Shown here one piece after another: positions 24,426-35,615 of a stretch of 64,000 nt of DNA. The stretch's first letter is position 1. Every line of letters begins with the position of its first letter. Under the pieces are notes generated by a model. It had not been told where the DNA came from and did no database searches. It was given only the letters and a program-made list of their open reading frames with translations. Made by a program: the position numbers and the translations under genes. The stretch is from positions 310,774-374,773 of the forward strand of contig PJRA01000172.1 of the NCBI GenBank assembly GCA_016987375.1, read 5' to 3'. This DNA is from Brachionus koreanus. Taxonomy: Eukaryota > Rotifera > Eurotatoria > Ploima > Brachionidae.

Positions 24426-27117
24426 ATGTCTAATACTTGGACGAAATTATTTTTTTTTGTCTTTTTTGTTCAGTTAAATTTTACTTATGCGCAAAATACA
24501 GTATGTCAGCCATCATGTAAGAGCTTATGCATAAAAAAAAATTGTTTAAAAGTTTAATTTTAGTTCCGACTGACCTAAAAATACCTAATTTGCCTGTTGA
24601 TGGAAGATTTCAAGTGTTTATAGAAAAAAATTCAGACGGAATTACTGAAGAAACAACTGAAATATACAACGGAAAAGAAAATGTTGGAGTTGTCACATAC
24701 TTTTTGGCATCGATTAAAACAAAAATGTACTCATATTTTAATCTTAATGAGCTAATAACTGTAGCAGGTTTTGTTTATTTTTAATTTTGTTTTGAATTTT
24801 GTTCAATTTAAAAAAAGGGGATGTTTGCAAAGTATATCCTTTAAATAAGTCCATTGAATTGACTCCCTTTCAAATTATTAATGTTAATGGATCACAGCAC
24901 ATTGCGTCTCCTTTGACAGTTCTTTTATTTAGCCAACAATTGAATGTAAGATTAATCAAAATTATTGTTCAATTTAGTTAATAAATCAAATTAAGTTTAA
25001 TTATATTGGATCAAATAGTTTCGTAAGAGGCATACCTGTGAACGAATGGCAATATTGTCTTGAATCACCTCAAGGAAAGTCATTTTTAAAAATAACAGTT
25101 TCATTTTCAGGTAATAGAAAAATTATCCTATTTGGAAAATAAATTAAACTTATCGAAAAAAGATGATAAAAAGTGGACACCGGCTGTGCCAATAAATTCT
25201 TTTCCCTCAATTCCACTTCAAGTTTCAATTCAATATAAACTCGAAAATGAATCAAATTCAAAATCAGATTTTTATTCTATCACTAAGTTCAGGGAATTTG
25301 TTATTATTCCTGAGGAGGACTATTTTGTAAGTTTAAAATTATTATTTTTTATTTCTACATCAAATTATTAGCAAAATAATAAAATACTTATTTAATATTT
25401 AAAAAAAATAATTATAATATTTAAATTATTTACTGATTTATTTAAAATAATTTATTCTTCATTGTAAATTGTTTAAACTGATCAAAATATTTATTATACT
25501 AATCAATTAATATATGGTCTTTTATTTACTTTTATTGTATTCCAAGACTCCTAAAGGAATTTATTGTCCTGGTCGAAAAAACTTAAAGGAAGTTCCACAG
25601 ATTCCAGATTCATTCGTATTTTCATCTCAAGTTGTTGCACCATTTCCAAATTCATTTGACAAATCTGGAATAGTAGAAACATTATTTGTACTTTTTTTTT
25701 TAAATTTATTCATCAATCTTTGATAAATAAATTTTAAAATAGGAAGAATACAATCTAGAAAACAATCTATTTCACATGACTTACAGTTCGGCAAACTCTT
25801 TAAGCGACGAAATTCATGATTATAGCACGGGTCTTGTATATACATTTGATAGAAAGACAGGAAATTGTATGATTTCCAATATTACTGGATCAAGTGTTGA
25901 TACAAACAAGAATGGTTCATTTGTGTACTTGAGAAACCCAAATCAGATTTTTGACTTAGATGGATCAAATGCTCAGTTTGTTGGACTGGTAAGTTCATGT
26001 TAAAAAAAGGCTCTTGAATTAAAATCCAAATTAGAAAAGAGTTAATGGAATTAATTGTAATGTTTGGATAGGTCAAAGAGATTTCAATGGCATCAATTCG
26101 AGCATTGAGTGGTATTTTTTGTCTGATTTTTGGAATAGTACTGACTCTGGTATTGAGAAAAAAAATTATCCAGTGCCAATACAAATCATAATGTATTTTC
26201 CAGTTAAACAAAGTCAGAAAAAATATGTAAATTAAAGCAATTAGAAAAATTTTAGCTTAATATTTTTCAAAGGAAATAACAGAATTAAAATACAACATAT
26301 TTGCATTTAGTCCAGTACCTTTCATTGCTCGCGACTATAGTATAAGTGGATGTCATGAAAAATCGCCAAAAAAATATTTTACCTTTGAGCTTGGTGGTAA
26401 ATATTAAGATTTCTGAAAGTATTCTAAAATTATATTTAAACTTTTAAATAAAAAGCTGATTTGTCGCATTTAATACGATCGAATTTATATGAATTTAAAA
26501 GGTCTCTGATAAAAATTCTACATGAGAAGATAAAAGTTACAATCCTTAGAATATCTCAAATGGAAATAGAATTCGACACCAATGGTGTGTTTGTCTTTTT
26601 CACTTTATTAGACAAACCAGACTCATATGGTCCAGTTCCTTATCCGAAAGATGACTTGCCTCTAGAGGGTTTTATTTCGCAATTGCTGTCACAACATTTT
26701 GTTTCTAATCAAAGTTTATTTAGATGCAGCAATAGAACTAAAAAAAGCTATTGAAAGCGATAAAATTCAAATAGAATTTAAGTCATATGATGATAATGAT
26801 GTATTTTAAAAAAAAAATTCAATTTATAAATTATTATTCTACATTAAAAGGAATACATTGTGCCAGTTATCAAAAATAGCTTGGTTGAAATTGGAAATTA
26901 TAAAGAAGGATTTGTGAGAATTAATACTCAAAATAAGAACGGAAATTTCACAGGAAGTATTATTTACATTTTTAAAACTTCATAAAATATATAAAATTAT
27001 TTTATTTAAGCTGCAATAGCTATTGTAACAATTGTGGCAACTGTTAATGGAATTGTTTTTGGACTCTTTTTGACCGTTTTGATCAAATCGAAAAAAATCA
27101 ATCTTTCGTTTTTGTAA
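24426..27117 (+). CDS. Tandem paralogue C of the LolA-like(?) membrane protein
   Basis: The third member. Signal peptide MSNTWTKLFFFVFFVQLNFTYAQ; blocks CKVYPLNKSIELTPF, VRGIPVNEWQYC, DDKKWTPAVPINSFPSIPL, PKGIYCPGRKNLKEVPQIPDSF, LFHMTYSSANSLSDEIHDYS, RKTGNCMISNITGSSVD, NCNVWIGQRDFNGINSSIEW, then a C-terminal span (AAIAIVTIVATVNGIVFGLFL) and a very short basic tail. Exon order and most intron phases mirror A and B, so all three arose by tandem duplication after the intron pattern was set. C is closer to B than to A in the RGIPVNEWQ and DDKKW blocks. One intron before the PKGIYCPGR exon (about 25327-25548) is enlarged. Several NxS/NxT sites suggest glycosylation. Function unknown. Confidence 0.78.
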
Positions 27118-27329
27118 ACAATGAAATTGACTAATTGAAAAGAGAATATTTATTATTATACTTGAATTAAATTAATTGAAATTTTAATGATAAATTAACA
27201 TTTAACAAAAAATTAAAAATAAAATGCTTTAAATAATTTTAAATTTAACATTAGCTTTTAATCATTTATTCAAAAAAATAAAACAAAAACAGACATATTC
27301 ATTGATATTTTTACTTTTACCTCTAAACT

Positions 27330-27690
27330 AAGTTTTGTTAAGCTACAACTTGCTCTTGTAAATTTTGACCATTCTTAGTAGCAGGTTCTTGTTCATCTTC
27401 GAATTCAATAATGAACGAGATTTCGTCTTCGACCACTTCATTTTCAAATGACTTTGAGTTTCGATCGGCTGGCGGTTAAGAGTATCTTTATTCTTAGCAG
27501 GCCTTCCTTTCTTTCTGTTTTCAACCAGTGGCACATCTTTTGCGCTCTCGTGCCATGGCCTACCTCTGTCGAGACAAGTAATAGCTACTATATGTTTGCA
27601 CATATAGTTTTTTTCCAAAAGGGACAAGTACACGTACTCTTTCTCCATTCAGCATTTGAGTATATTAACACATTTATGATTAACAGTTGT
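27330..27690 (-). pseudogene. SWIM zinc-finger fragment, MULE-type transposon remnant
   Basis: The minus strand reads WRKSTCTCPFWKK then, after a 1-nt frame change in a seven-A run (about 27609-27615), NYMCKHIVAITCL: the CxC...CxH pattern of a SWIM zinc finger. It is followed by VENRKKGRPAKNKDTLNRQP, an AT-hook-like basic tail commonly seen after SWIM fingers in MULE/FLYWCH-type transposon proteins. No transposase core is next to it. It is either a decayed terminal fragment or a homopolymer sequencing error at the shift. Confidence 0.7.
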
Positions 27691-28139
27691 CAATTAATAT
27701 TTGTCTGATTAATTAGTTGATACCAATTAAACAAAAATATTTGTATCACATAAACAAAATAAGTATCATTTTCAGCTCGACCAGCTACACAATAAAATAA
27801 AAATAAAAAATAATAAATTTAATTTTATTTTTAGTATCTTATTTGTGAATTTTAGTATCATTTTTATTTTTTTTTTTAGTAGCAGAAATATAAATTTAGT
27901 ATCAGCATAAAATATAAGCGTTTTATTAATAGCCCATTTTTTTCTCCAAAATTATAAAAAAAAGAGTTTTCTAAACGCTGTAAAATATCGTCTTAGTTTC
28001 ATTAATTGCTTTAATTGCATTATAAATAAATCAATAGACTTTTATAAAATTACTTAAATTTATTTAATTTTTTAAATAATTTTCTAAGTTCTTTAGCGTA
28101 AAATTAGTTTAAAAACAAAAAAATTATTTAAAACTTAAT
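27691..28139. other. Intergenic, nothing recognised
   Basis: AT-rich spacer between transposon remnants. Confidence 0.35.
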
Positions 28140-28600
28140 AAATAAATATAATAAATAATAAGCAGGCTTGCGAAGATGTTTTACTAGGAAGGCAAATAGG
28201 TTTGAAGAATTGGATCATGTCGCCTCTTACACGACGCTCTTGGAGCGTTTGTGGGCACAAGACAGCAAGTCGGTCTTCGTAGCCCCAATTTTTGATTATT
28301 GAGACTAGTTTTGTAGCTCTTCCCTGGACCTTCTCGAGAGCGTCTATATCTTTCTTGCTTGAAGTTGCCTCAACAATTCATGCTTATTCCAGATGTGGTT
28401 TTTCCAAATTCGCAATACCGAGTCTTGAAAGTCTCAGTGGTATAGTATTTGAATGTTCTTCTTAACTGACCGAGTACCGCATTTGCTTTGTTATTCTGGA
28501 TTTTTATATGAGTGGAGAATTTCAAGCAACAAAAACAATTGCTAACTATGTGTCGATGCATCAGACATCCATTGTATATAAAAAACTATTCAACATTAAA
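28140..28600 (-). pseudogene. CR1-like LINE RT C-terminal fragment
   Basis: The minus strand reads KANAVLGQLRRTFKYYTTET (about 28480) and then, in other frames, DIDALEKVQGRATKLV and LQERRVRGDMIQFFK. These are the post-palm motifs of CR1-type elements (KANAILGLIRRTF, LE-x-VQRRATKLI, LE-x-RR-x-RGDLI). It is truncated at both ends and frameshifted. Confidence 0.75.
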
Positions 28601-28752
28601 CACACTGCCAAATTGATATGCAAATTGAAAAAATAATTTTATTTTTGATGCTATTAAGTCTGTTTTCGTCACCGATAGTCATCGAGTTTCAGTAAATAAA
28701 TTTTAAATATGAAGAAAAGAGATGATTAAGCTTAACTATATCCCAACAAATA

Positions 28753-29753
28753 ACGGGTATAGAATAAAAAATGGCACAAAATTAATTTTTTCATAAGAAT
28801 TTTTTTTATTTAGAGCAAACAGTCTTGGCATGGTCTTGTACAATCATTGGATCGATATTGCTCAGAAAAGTGCGAATTTTGTTTTCGAGTTGCTTAAGAT
28901 TTTTGGTCTTTCAATCACCCTCATAAACTTTAGCTTTCAAATTTCCCCAAAAAACTTCCATTGGTCGTGCTTTTGGTACGTTTGCCGGATTCACTTCTTT
29001 AACAACACACCTTATATTTTTATCTTACATATAACTAATTCTGTACCATATTGGCATAATAAAATGATGCTAATTCGGGCCAAATACTATGCCATGCTTA
29101 TTAAGGCTCAAGTCGTTTCTTAATACACTCTCCAAGGTAGGCATGTTGACTGACCGCTATACCATTACATAAAAATATATAATAAACCAACCAAACCATT
29201 AATTTTTCTTCAAATTTTTAACATACTTGTTCTTTAAACTCTCCGGCATCTTGCTAACATTACTGCTATAAAAAATATCATTTCCTGGCGCGGTGTTGCC
29301 TAGAGTAAAATATGATTCATCATCAATTATAAATTCATATCAGCTGTATTTTGAAAAAATTCAAGAGGAAATTTGGCCTAGCTGCCTTCTCCTGGTTAGC
29401 ATTTAAATGAGGTATCTTATGTTTTTTATACTTTTTGATGTTTGTATGGTTCTTCTAATATCTAGCCAAATTTTAGAAAAAGAACGTTTTCTGTATCCAA
29501 GACCAGTGAATCGCCTTACAACTTCAGCTTTAGACAAATTTTGGTTACTTTTTACAAAGTTGTTCAAGTCTTTTTTGACGGTTTCGTATATTTTTTACTA
29601 ATTTATCAAAAATTCAACTTTTTGAAATATTTTTTTTATTTTAAAGCAGTGATCAGTCTGATTTTAAGTTTTGAGAAAAATTTGGAAAAGGTCTTGTCCA
29701 CTCTTATGGCAAATTAAACTTAAATTTTGTGAGATTTTTTATTCCACATCCGT
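28753..29753 (-). mobile_element. Decayed Tc1/mariner element with both terminal repeats
   Basis: About 1.0 kb bounded by inverted ends: left ACGGGTATAGAATAAAAAAT, right reverse-complemented ACGGATGTGGAATAAAAAAT. Both continue with CACAAAATT and a shared CATAAG. TA dinucleotides flank both ends (28751-28752 and 29754-29755), as expected for mariner target duplication. On the minus strand a transposase is readable in pieces: SKAEVVRRFTGLGYRKRSF (DNA-binding HTH, about 29530) and EVNPANVPKARPMEVFWG (DDE C-terminus, about 28970), with stops including a TGA in place of an expected Trp codon. It is not functional. Confidence 0.85.
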
Positions 29754-29755
29754 TA

Positions 29756-30185
29756 TATAGTCATTTCTCTCAAAAATTTCACTCGGTGTGCATTTAAATA
29801 AAATCCATTGTTTTAAACTTCATTCTTATTCAGTCAAAATTTTCAATTTTTCCATTAAGCTGTATTTTTGTTTAGTTGTCTTTAATTTTTATTTTAATTT
29901 TATTAAGAGTATTTTTATCTCTTGTTAAAATATTTTTCAATTGTTTTTATCTTTTTAGAATAACTTGATTGATAACTTTAATTTGATTGTTTATTAAAAT
30001 TAAATATATAAATACTTTTATAGAACATTAGCTAATTAGCTTTATTTTTTAGATGTCTTAAATTTCGATCCTTTAAAAAAATTATATTTTTATTGAAAAA
30101 TATACTAAGTAGAACAAAAAGTAAAATAAACTTATAATATTAAAATCTATTAGCAATAAGAAATATTTAAATTACAATCAAAAAT
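29756..30185. other. Intergenic, 3' flank of CAPZB
   Basis: AT-rich; nothing recognised. Confidence 0.4.
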
Positions 30186-31022
30186 TTATTCAGTTGCATT
30201 TGATTGTCTATTGGGCACTTTAGACATCAGCTCTCCTTTCAAAGCCTCTCTTTTTGCTTTTTCATCGCCGTCAACAGGTGAACGCAAACTATTCAAAATA
30301 CTTTTGGTTTTATCGAAATAAATTGTGTTTAATGAATGTCTTATTTGATTTTCCATCTCTTCAACCATGCGGCCAATGTTGGCTATATGAGTCGAGTCGG
30401 CCAACGAAGCGTCTTGTTCTTTTTGACGCATTAAGCTTCCACCCAAATTCATCATTCCTGAGTCAGCTTTGTTAGTTTGAAGCCATAGCATAACTGTTGA
30501 TGTTAATTTATAATGCACTTTACTCGAAGTTGATCTCTCTTGTACTTCAATAACGTGAATAGAATCCCAACATCCTTTAATCTTTTGGTTGCTCCCATCC
30601 CCAGCTTTTTTGATTAGAATTACCCCGGCAAAACCATAATCATTATCCCAAAAATAAACTGAAGAGACGCCACCTTCAAAATACATTTCTCTATATTGTT
30701 CGAATGCAGAGTTAGCTTCGATCTCTAATTTTCTCAACTTATCTGATGGTTGAATTCCTTCTTCAAAGGCTGGATCATATTGATTACTCCAAGGTGATCT
30801 ATACGAATCTCCATCTCTGTTGTAATCGCACAACAAATAATCTTTTCCAACTAATTTGTCTCTTGCAACTTTCAAAGGCTGGTCAATAGCACTCAATAAA
30901 TCCTCACATAAATTGGGAACTAAATCGATAAGATTTGTCAGATTTTTTTCGATTTGTTGAGGTGGCAAACGCCGCATCAAATCCAATGCATAATCTAATT
31001 TGTTATTTGAATCATTAGACAT
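30186..31022 (-). CDS. CAPZB: F-actin-capping protein subunit beta, intronless
   Basis: 278 codons, uninterrupted. The protein matches the CapZ beta family over its whole length: [20 protein letters not shown] at the N-terminus, [84 protein letters not shown] and the C-terminal [22 protein letters not shown] that forms the actin-binding tentacle region. Known role: with the alpha subunit it caps barbed ends of actin filaments in the cytoplasm and in dynactin. Length agrees with the family (about 270-280 aa). The absence of introns is notable beside multi-intron neighbours and may indicate an old retrocopy that replaced the original, or intron loss. Confidence 0.97.
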   Translation of the reverse strand: MSNDSNNKLDYALDLMRRLPPQQIEKNLTNLIDLVPNLCEDLLSAIDQPLKVARDKLVGKDYLLCDYNRDGDSYRSPWSNQYDPAFEEGIQPSDKLRKLEIEANSAFEQYREMYFEGGVSSVYFWDNDYGFAGVILIKKAGDGSNQKIKGCWDSIHVIEVQERSTSSKVHYKLTSTVMLWLQTNKADSGMMNLGGSLMRQKEQDASLADSTHIANIGRMVEEMENQIRHSLNTIYFDKTKSILNSLRSPVDGDEKAKREALKGELMSKVPNRQSNATE

Positions 31023-31860
31023 TTTAACAAATTACTCTTTTTTTTTAAATCTAATTGTTTTTATGAACGAAAAAGAACTTAGAAACGAAGCTCAATTTAT
31101 TTAAAAATAAGATAAAAAAGCGCAAATTAAAGTCTATTTGGGCAAAAGAAAAATATAAATAATACCAATATCTTTCAAACTTGTGATCAAAAATTTAAAT
31201 TTTATGTTGGATTTGAATTTTACTTTTTAAGGAAAATATACTAAAAAATAGTAATAATTATGGGTCTCTTATTTTTTTAATAAATTTTGCTTAACATATA
31301 TAAATCTTTCAATTTTCAAGTTAGTCATTTTTATATATTTTTTATGATCATTTTGGTATTCATATTCATAGCAAATTGTCTCAGAATAGAAAGTAAATAA
31401 CTAAATAACTGAGACATTTCAAACATAGCTCAAAATTGTCAATGAAGAATAGAATTTTTTTTATTATACAAATAAAATTTTGAATTTAATTAATTTTATT
31501 CACAAATACTGAAAAAAAAAAAAACAAAAAATTTAAAACATATATTTTTGTCTGCATCATTAAAATTTAATGGTCAATAAAAAAAATATTTTTTTTGAAA
31601 TATTTCGGGCCATTATAGAAAATAAAAAATTTTCTAAAGAGACGAAAAAAAATAGTTCCATAGAGATTGAGTCCTTATAAAATGTAAATAGGCTATTTCG
31701 TTGAAATTACGAATTTAATTTCTGTTTATTACCATAGTTACAAGAAAGTCAAGGAAAATTTATTGAAAAAAAATTTGAACGAAATTTTAACGATCAACTA
31801 TTTTTTTATTGTATTAAGTAAAGTAATTATTTAAATTTTTCAAGCATCAAATACAAAAAG
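31023..31860. other. Divergent intergenic region CAPZB / CAPSL
   Basis: 838 bp between two start codons on opposite strands, so it should contain both promoters. No specific motif was recognised. Confidence 0.4.
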
Positions 31861-32838
31861 ATGGCTGCTACTGCTCGTCACCAAGAAGAACTCAAGAGAA
31901 AAGCGATGAAAGCTATTCAAACATCTACAGATCCTATAGAAATACTCAGAGCTAAATGCTTGGCGAGAGGTGCTAATGGTATAAGGGGTTTATCGAGGCT
32001 TTTTAAAATCATGGATGACAATAAAAACAAAAAACTAGATTTCGAAGAATTTCGAAAAGGAATTACTGAGTATGGTTTAAACTATTCAAAGGAAGAAATA
32101 AGTGAAATTTTCGCTATTTTTGATCGTGATAAATCCGGACAGATTGACTTTGATGAATTTTTAGAAAGATTGAGAGTAAAATTTAGACAAAAAATCTAAA
32201 AAATCTTGCAATAAAAATATTAAAATTTAGCCTCCAATGCCAAGAATGCGAATAGAATTAGTAAATCAAGCTTTTAATAAACTTGATAAAAATAAAGATG
32301 GTAAGTGTGATAAATCTAGTTTAAGTTTTTTTTTAAATTAATTTTGTTTAAAGGTAAAATCGAGGTATCTGATTTAAAAGGTATTAGTTAAAATTCATAT
32401 TTTTTAACTTTAATCATTTTCTATTTTTTTATAGGTGTTTATAATGTTAAGCAGCACCCAAAATATTTGAATGGAGAGTGGAGTGAAGATCAAATATTGA
32501 GAAAATTTTTGGATACTTTTGACACAAAAGGACAAGAAGATGGAATTGTAAATTTAGAAAAATTAATTTTAATTTAGATTCTTGGTTGTAAAAAATTTGA
32601 ATCAGAAAATACTAAGAATCAGAAAATAATTAAAAGTTTAATTTTTTCATTTTTTAATTTAAAAAGATTACAAGAGAAGAATTTTTACAGTATTACTCTT
32701 CTGTATCAGGTTAATTTTAATTACTTATTAAATTTTATTTACTTATCTAAATCAAATATCTAACAAAAAATTTCTTTAGCTTCCATTGATAATGATGCTT
32801 ATTTTGATTTAATGATGAGAACAAATTGGAAACTATAA
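31861..32838 (+). CDS. CAPSL: Calcyphosin-like EF-hand protein, complete, 6 exons
   Basis: Exons 31861-32175, 32231-32300, 32354-32380, 32435-32547, 32667-32709 and 32780-32838 close to 208 aa, the same length I recall for vertebrate CAPSL. Diagnostic segments: TARHQEELKRKAM, DPIEILRAKCLARGANGIRG, EF-hand loops DDNKNKKLDFEEF (first), DRDKSGQIDFDEF (second), DKNKDGKIEVSDL (third), then VYNVKQHPKYLNGEWSEDQI and the strongly conserved end ASIDNDAYFDLMMRTNWKL. The first three loops keep acidic residues at the Ca2+-coordinating positions; the last (DTKGQEDGIITREEF) is longer than canonical. In other animals the gene is expressed in ciliated cells; its exact role is unsettled. Confidence 0.95.
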
Positions 32839-33470
32839 AAAAATTTTTTTTGAGTTTTTTTTTTTTAAATCTAATTATTTTTTATAATTTGGAATCATTT
32901 TAAAAATTGAAAACATTGTTGTGTGCACCAAATTAAAATCAATTCAAGTTTCAAGATAAATTTAATATTTGCCTAATTTTTGAATAAACTTTTTAGTTTC
33001 GATTTTGTATTTTTTAACCAATTAGCTTCAGAATGATTCTCTTTAAATATTTGAATTAGTGTCATAGTGAACATTTTAAATTCTTTTAAATTCAATTCCT
33101 AAATAGATTTAAAAATTAAAAAAAAATAGATTTAATTTTATCTATTAAAAAGAAAAAATTCATGACTAATGTTACACTTGTTTAGACATTAACTTCTTTT
33201 ATTTAGTATTTTTTTGTAACTCTTCACTAATGCATACCAAAAGTTTAAAAAAAATCAAATTCTTAAAGAAAAAAAGGCAGATGTTTCGCAAAAGTTTAAT
33301 TTATGTAATAAATCTAAGAAGCAAGAACAGTTGTTTTTTTAAAAAAATGAATTTTTTTAAAGTAGAACGAACTTATTTTATTGATTTGTTTTATATAAAA
33401 GAAGTCTATGTCTCATATTCAAAAAAAAATAAATAATTTTTTTGGAGGGCTAAAAGTATCTTAGATTTGA
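32839..33470. other. Intergenic, nothing recognised
   Basis: AT-rich 3' flank of CAPSL; small open frames here have no recognisable similarity. Confidence 0.4.
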
Positions 33471-33615
33471 ATGTGAATTTTGGAACAAAAAACAAATACA
33501 AAGATTTTTAATTAAATTAGCTTTTTTTCTAAGTGCATAAAAATCGTTGTAAAGAATGTGTCAACTGATACAAGATTTGTATCAACCAAATTTAGTCTGT
33601 GCAAAAACTGTGCAA
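33471..33615 (+). repeat. Left arm of a 2.1-kb-spaced inverted repeat
   Basis: Two blocks (GAATTTTGGAACAAAAAACA at 33477 onward, and GTATCAACCAAATTTAGTCT starting about 33579) match the reverse complement of 35525-35615 with a few substitutions and one insertion of about 45 nt in this arm. A MULE-type remnant and a LINE lie between the arms. Confidence 0.6.
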
Positions 33616-33791
33616 TTTAGTTTTAATAATTTTCTAAGACATATAGTGCTTTGGATGACTCAGACTAAAAATAGCAGCTATCTTAGTAAACAAAAAATAG
33701 TTTCATTTTTCTGCTAAATTATTATTTGCAGTTTATTACATGAGAAAAAAAATCATCATTTCTATTAAAAAATCTCACTAGTGAGGCATAT

Positions 33792-34060
33792 ATGTCTGAT
33801 AAAGATTTGATTAATCAGTTCGTTCAAATCAGGATTCGTTACGAGGGAACATTATGGAATATTCATAGTTGTATAAACGATTGTTTGCCTAGAACAGACA
33901 ATTTTGTTGAGGCTGGCACAATTCATTTTACAAATTTGTACAAACGAATTCCTAATTCTGCAAATACTCTTCATTTTTCTCTAAAATGCACATCATTAAA
34001 AAAAACATTATTTATTATTTATTTATTTGTAAATCTGTATCGAGCGTTAGCTCCTTCAGA
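33792..34060 (+). pseudogene. MULE/FLYWCH-type transposase fragment
   Basis: The frame reads RYEGTLWNIHSCINDCLPRTDNFVEAG then IHFTNLYKR. The W-N...LPRT(D/N)N-x-VE-(G/A)...F pattern is the C-terminal end of MULE-like transposase domains, often found with FLYWCH or SWIM fingers. The remaining frame runs into low-complexity sequence. It sits between the inverted repeats at 33.47 and 35.6 kb. Confidence 0.55.
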
Positions 34061-34277
34061 GAAAAATAAAAATAAAATAAAATCAAAATAAAATGATTAA
34101 AATAAAAGTTATAAATAAAATAAGAATTTAAAAATATAGTTAAATAAATGAAATGTCAAAAGGAAATAGAAAAAAAAAGAGACAAAAGTTATTTCAGTTT
34201 AGTTTTCAGAGAAAAAAGGTAACAATTACACAATGGGGTTGGATAGTTAACAAATCTAAACATTAGATTAAATTTGC

Positions 34278-35410
34278 ATTAAATTGAACAGTTTTTGTAG
34301 AGCTTAGCTAATTTAGAATTCGTTGGTACAAAATTGCTAAATTTATTATTATTTTTATTTATTTTATTTGTAATTTNNNNNNNNNNNNNNNNNNNNNNNN
34401 NNNNNNNNNNNNNNNNNNNNNNNNNNNNNNNNNNNNNNNNNNNNNNNNNNNNNNNNNNNNNNNNNNNNNNNNNNNNNNNNNNNNNNNNNNNNNNNNNNNN
34501 NNNNNNNNNNNNNNNNNNNNNNNNNNNNNNNNNNNNNNNNNNNNNNNNNNNNNNNNGATTGGAGACTGTTAGTAATTTAAGTTTATTCAATGCCTCGTGA
34601 TGTAATATATTTGAGGGTTTGTCGTATTTTAGATTTAGAATAAACCGAACAGCTGAATTTTGGATTACCTGTATTCTTTTAATATTTATTTCAGAGAATG
34701 AATTAAGACATGAAAAAGTATAATCCAAAAGATTTGTAAAGATTTCCTAAAGTTTTATAATTTAGACCCCATTTTTTATCCGATAAAACCTTTATTAAAT
34801 TGAGCCTTGAATTACAACGTTCCTTAATTTCATCTATAATTGGTTTAAAATTTAATTTAGAATCCAATTTTAACCCAAGAAATTTTGTATCTTTTTGTCT
34901 AATAATTTTATTTCCATAGATTCTTAAGTTTAGATCAGCCTTTTCCTTGTTTTGTTTTGAAAAGACCATCGAACAAGACTTTTCAACTGATATTTTCATT
35001 TTCCACTTGCGAAGTCACTGTTCTAGTTCATTCAAGTATTTATTGATTTTATTTTCTAACTTAGAAAATAAATCAAAACAAGGTAATTGAATTACCCTGT
35101 TTTTTATAAATAAAAAAGGTGACAAGGTCGTCTGCAAAAAGGAGAGAGTATTCATTATTTGTTTTGTTTTTTCTAGGGATGTCGTTAATAAAAAAACTGA
35201 ATAATAATGGACTAATAACCGAGCCTTGAGGTACACCTGCTGTAATTGAAAATTCCTCAGTAATATGACCATTTACGTTTACTTTAAATTTCCTTGAGTC
35301 AAGAAAAGACTTTATCCAGTGAATAAAGTAGTGTGGGAGGTTCATTTTTATTAGCTTGTATATTAATCCGTCATGCCAGACCCTATCAAAAGGGTTTATT
35401 TTATCTTATT
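34278..35410 (-). pseudogene. Jockey-like LINE fragment containing an assembly gap
   Basis: Minus-strand pieces in order: NPFDRVWHDGLIYKLIKMNL (about 35395), PHYFIHWIKSFLDSR, ITAGVPQGSVISPLLFSFFI, SLLFADDLVTFF (catalytic FADD, about 35115), KMKISVEKSCSMVFSK, DTKFLGLKLDSKLNF, then RIQVIQNSAVRFILNL. These are RT palm and thumb motifs and the tail region of jockey-like elements. The frame changes several times, the 5' end is cut near 35410, and a 180-nt N run lies in its 3' part. Confidence 0.8.
34377..34556. other. Assembly gap (180 N)
   Basis: A run of N inside the LINE fragment; true length and content unknown. Confidence 1.
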
Positions 35411-35524
35411 TTAATGCTATATTTAATAAACAGTATTGCTTTTTTATTGTCACTACATTAATACTTGCTAATTAATAACCTGTGTCAGTGTTAACTTGCT
35501 ATAATGAAGTGAATTGAATTGCTT

Positions 35525-35615
35525 ACGTTCTACACCATTGCAGAGTTTTTACACAGACTAAATTTGGTTGATACAAACCTTGTAATTAAAAATTTTTGCT
35601 TTTGTTTTTGGTTCT
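35525..35615 (-). repeat. Right arm of the 2.1-kb-spaced inverted repeat
   Basis: Reverse complement of the left arm at 33471-33615. Its outer edge touches the last codons of EFCAB9. Confidence 0.6.

Noticed and set aside
27330..27690. A host SWIM zinc-finger gene
   Set aside because: Frame is broken in a homopolymer, no splice signals or further exons are evident, and the context is transposon debris.
33230..33436. Lys/Phe-rich 68-codon frame
   Set aside because: Composition expected from AT-rich non-coding DNA.
34334..34600. Plus-strand frame spanning the N gap
   Set aside because: Exists only because N codons are read as open; the minus strand carries the LINE.
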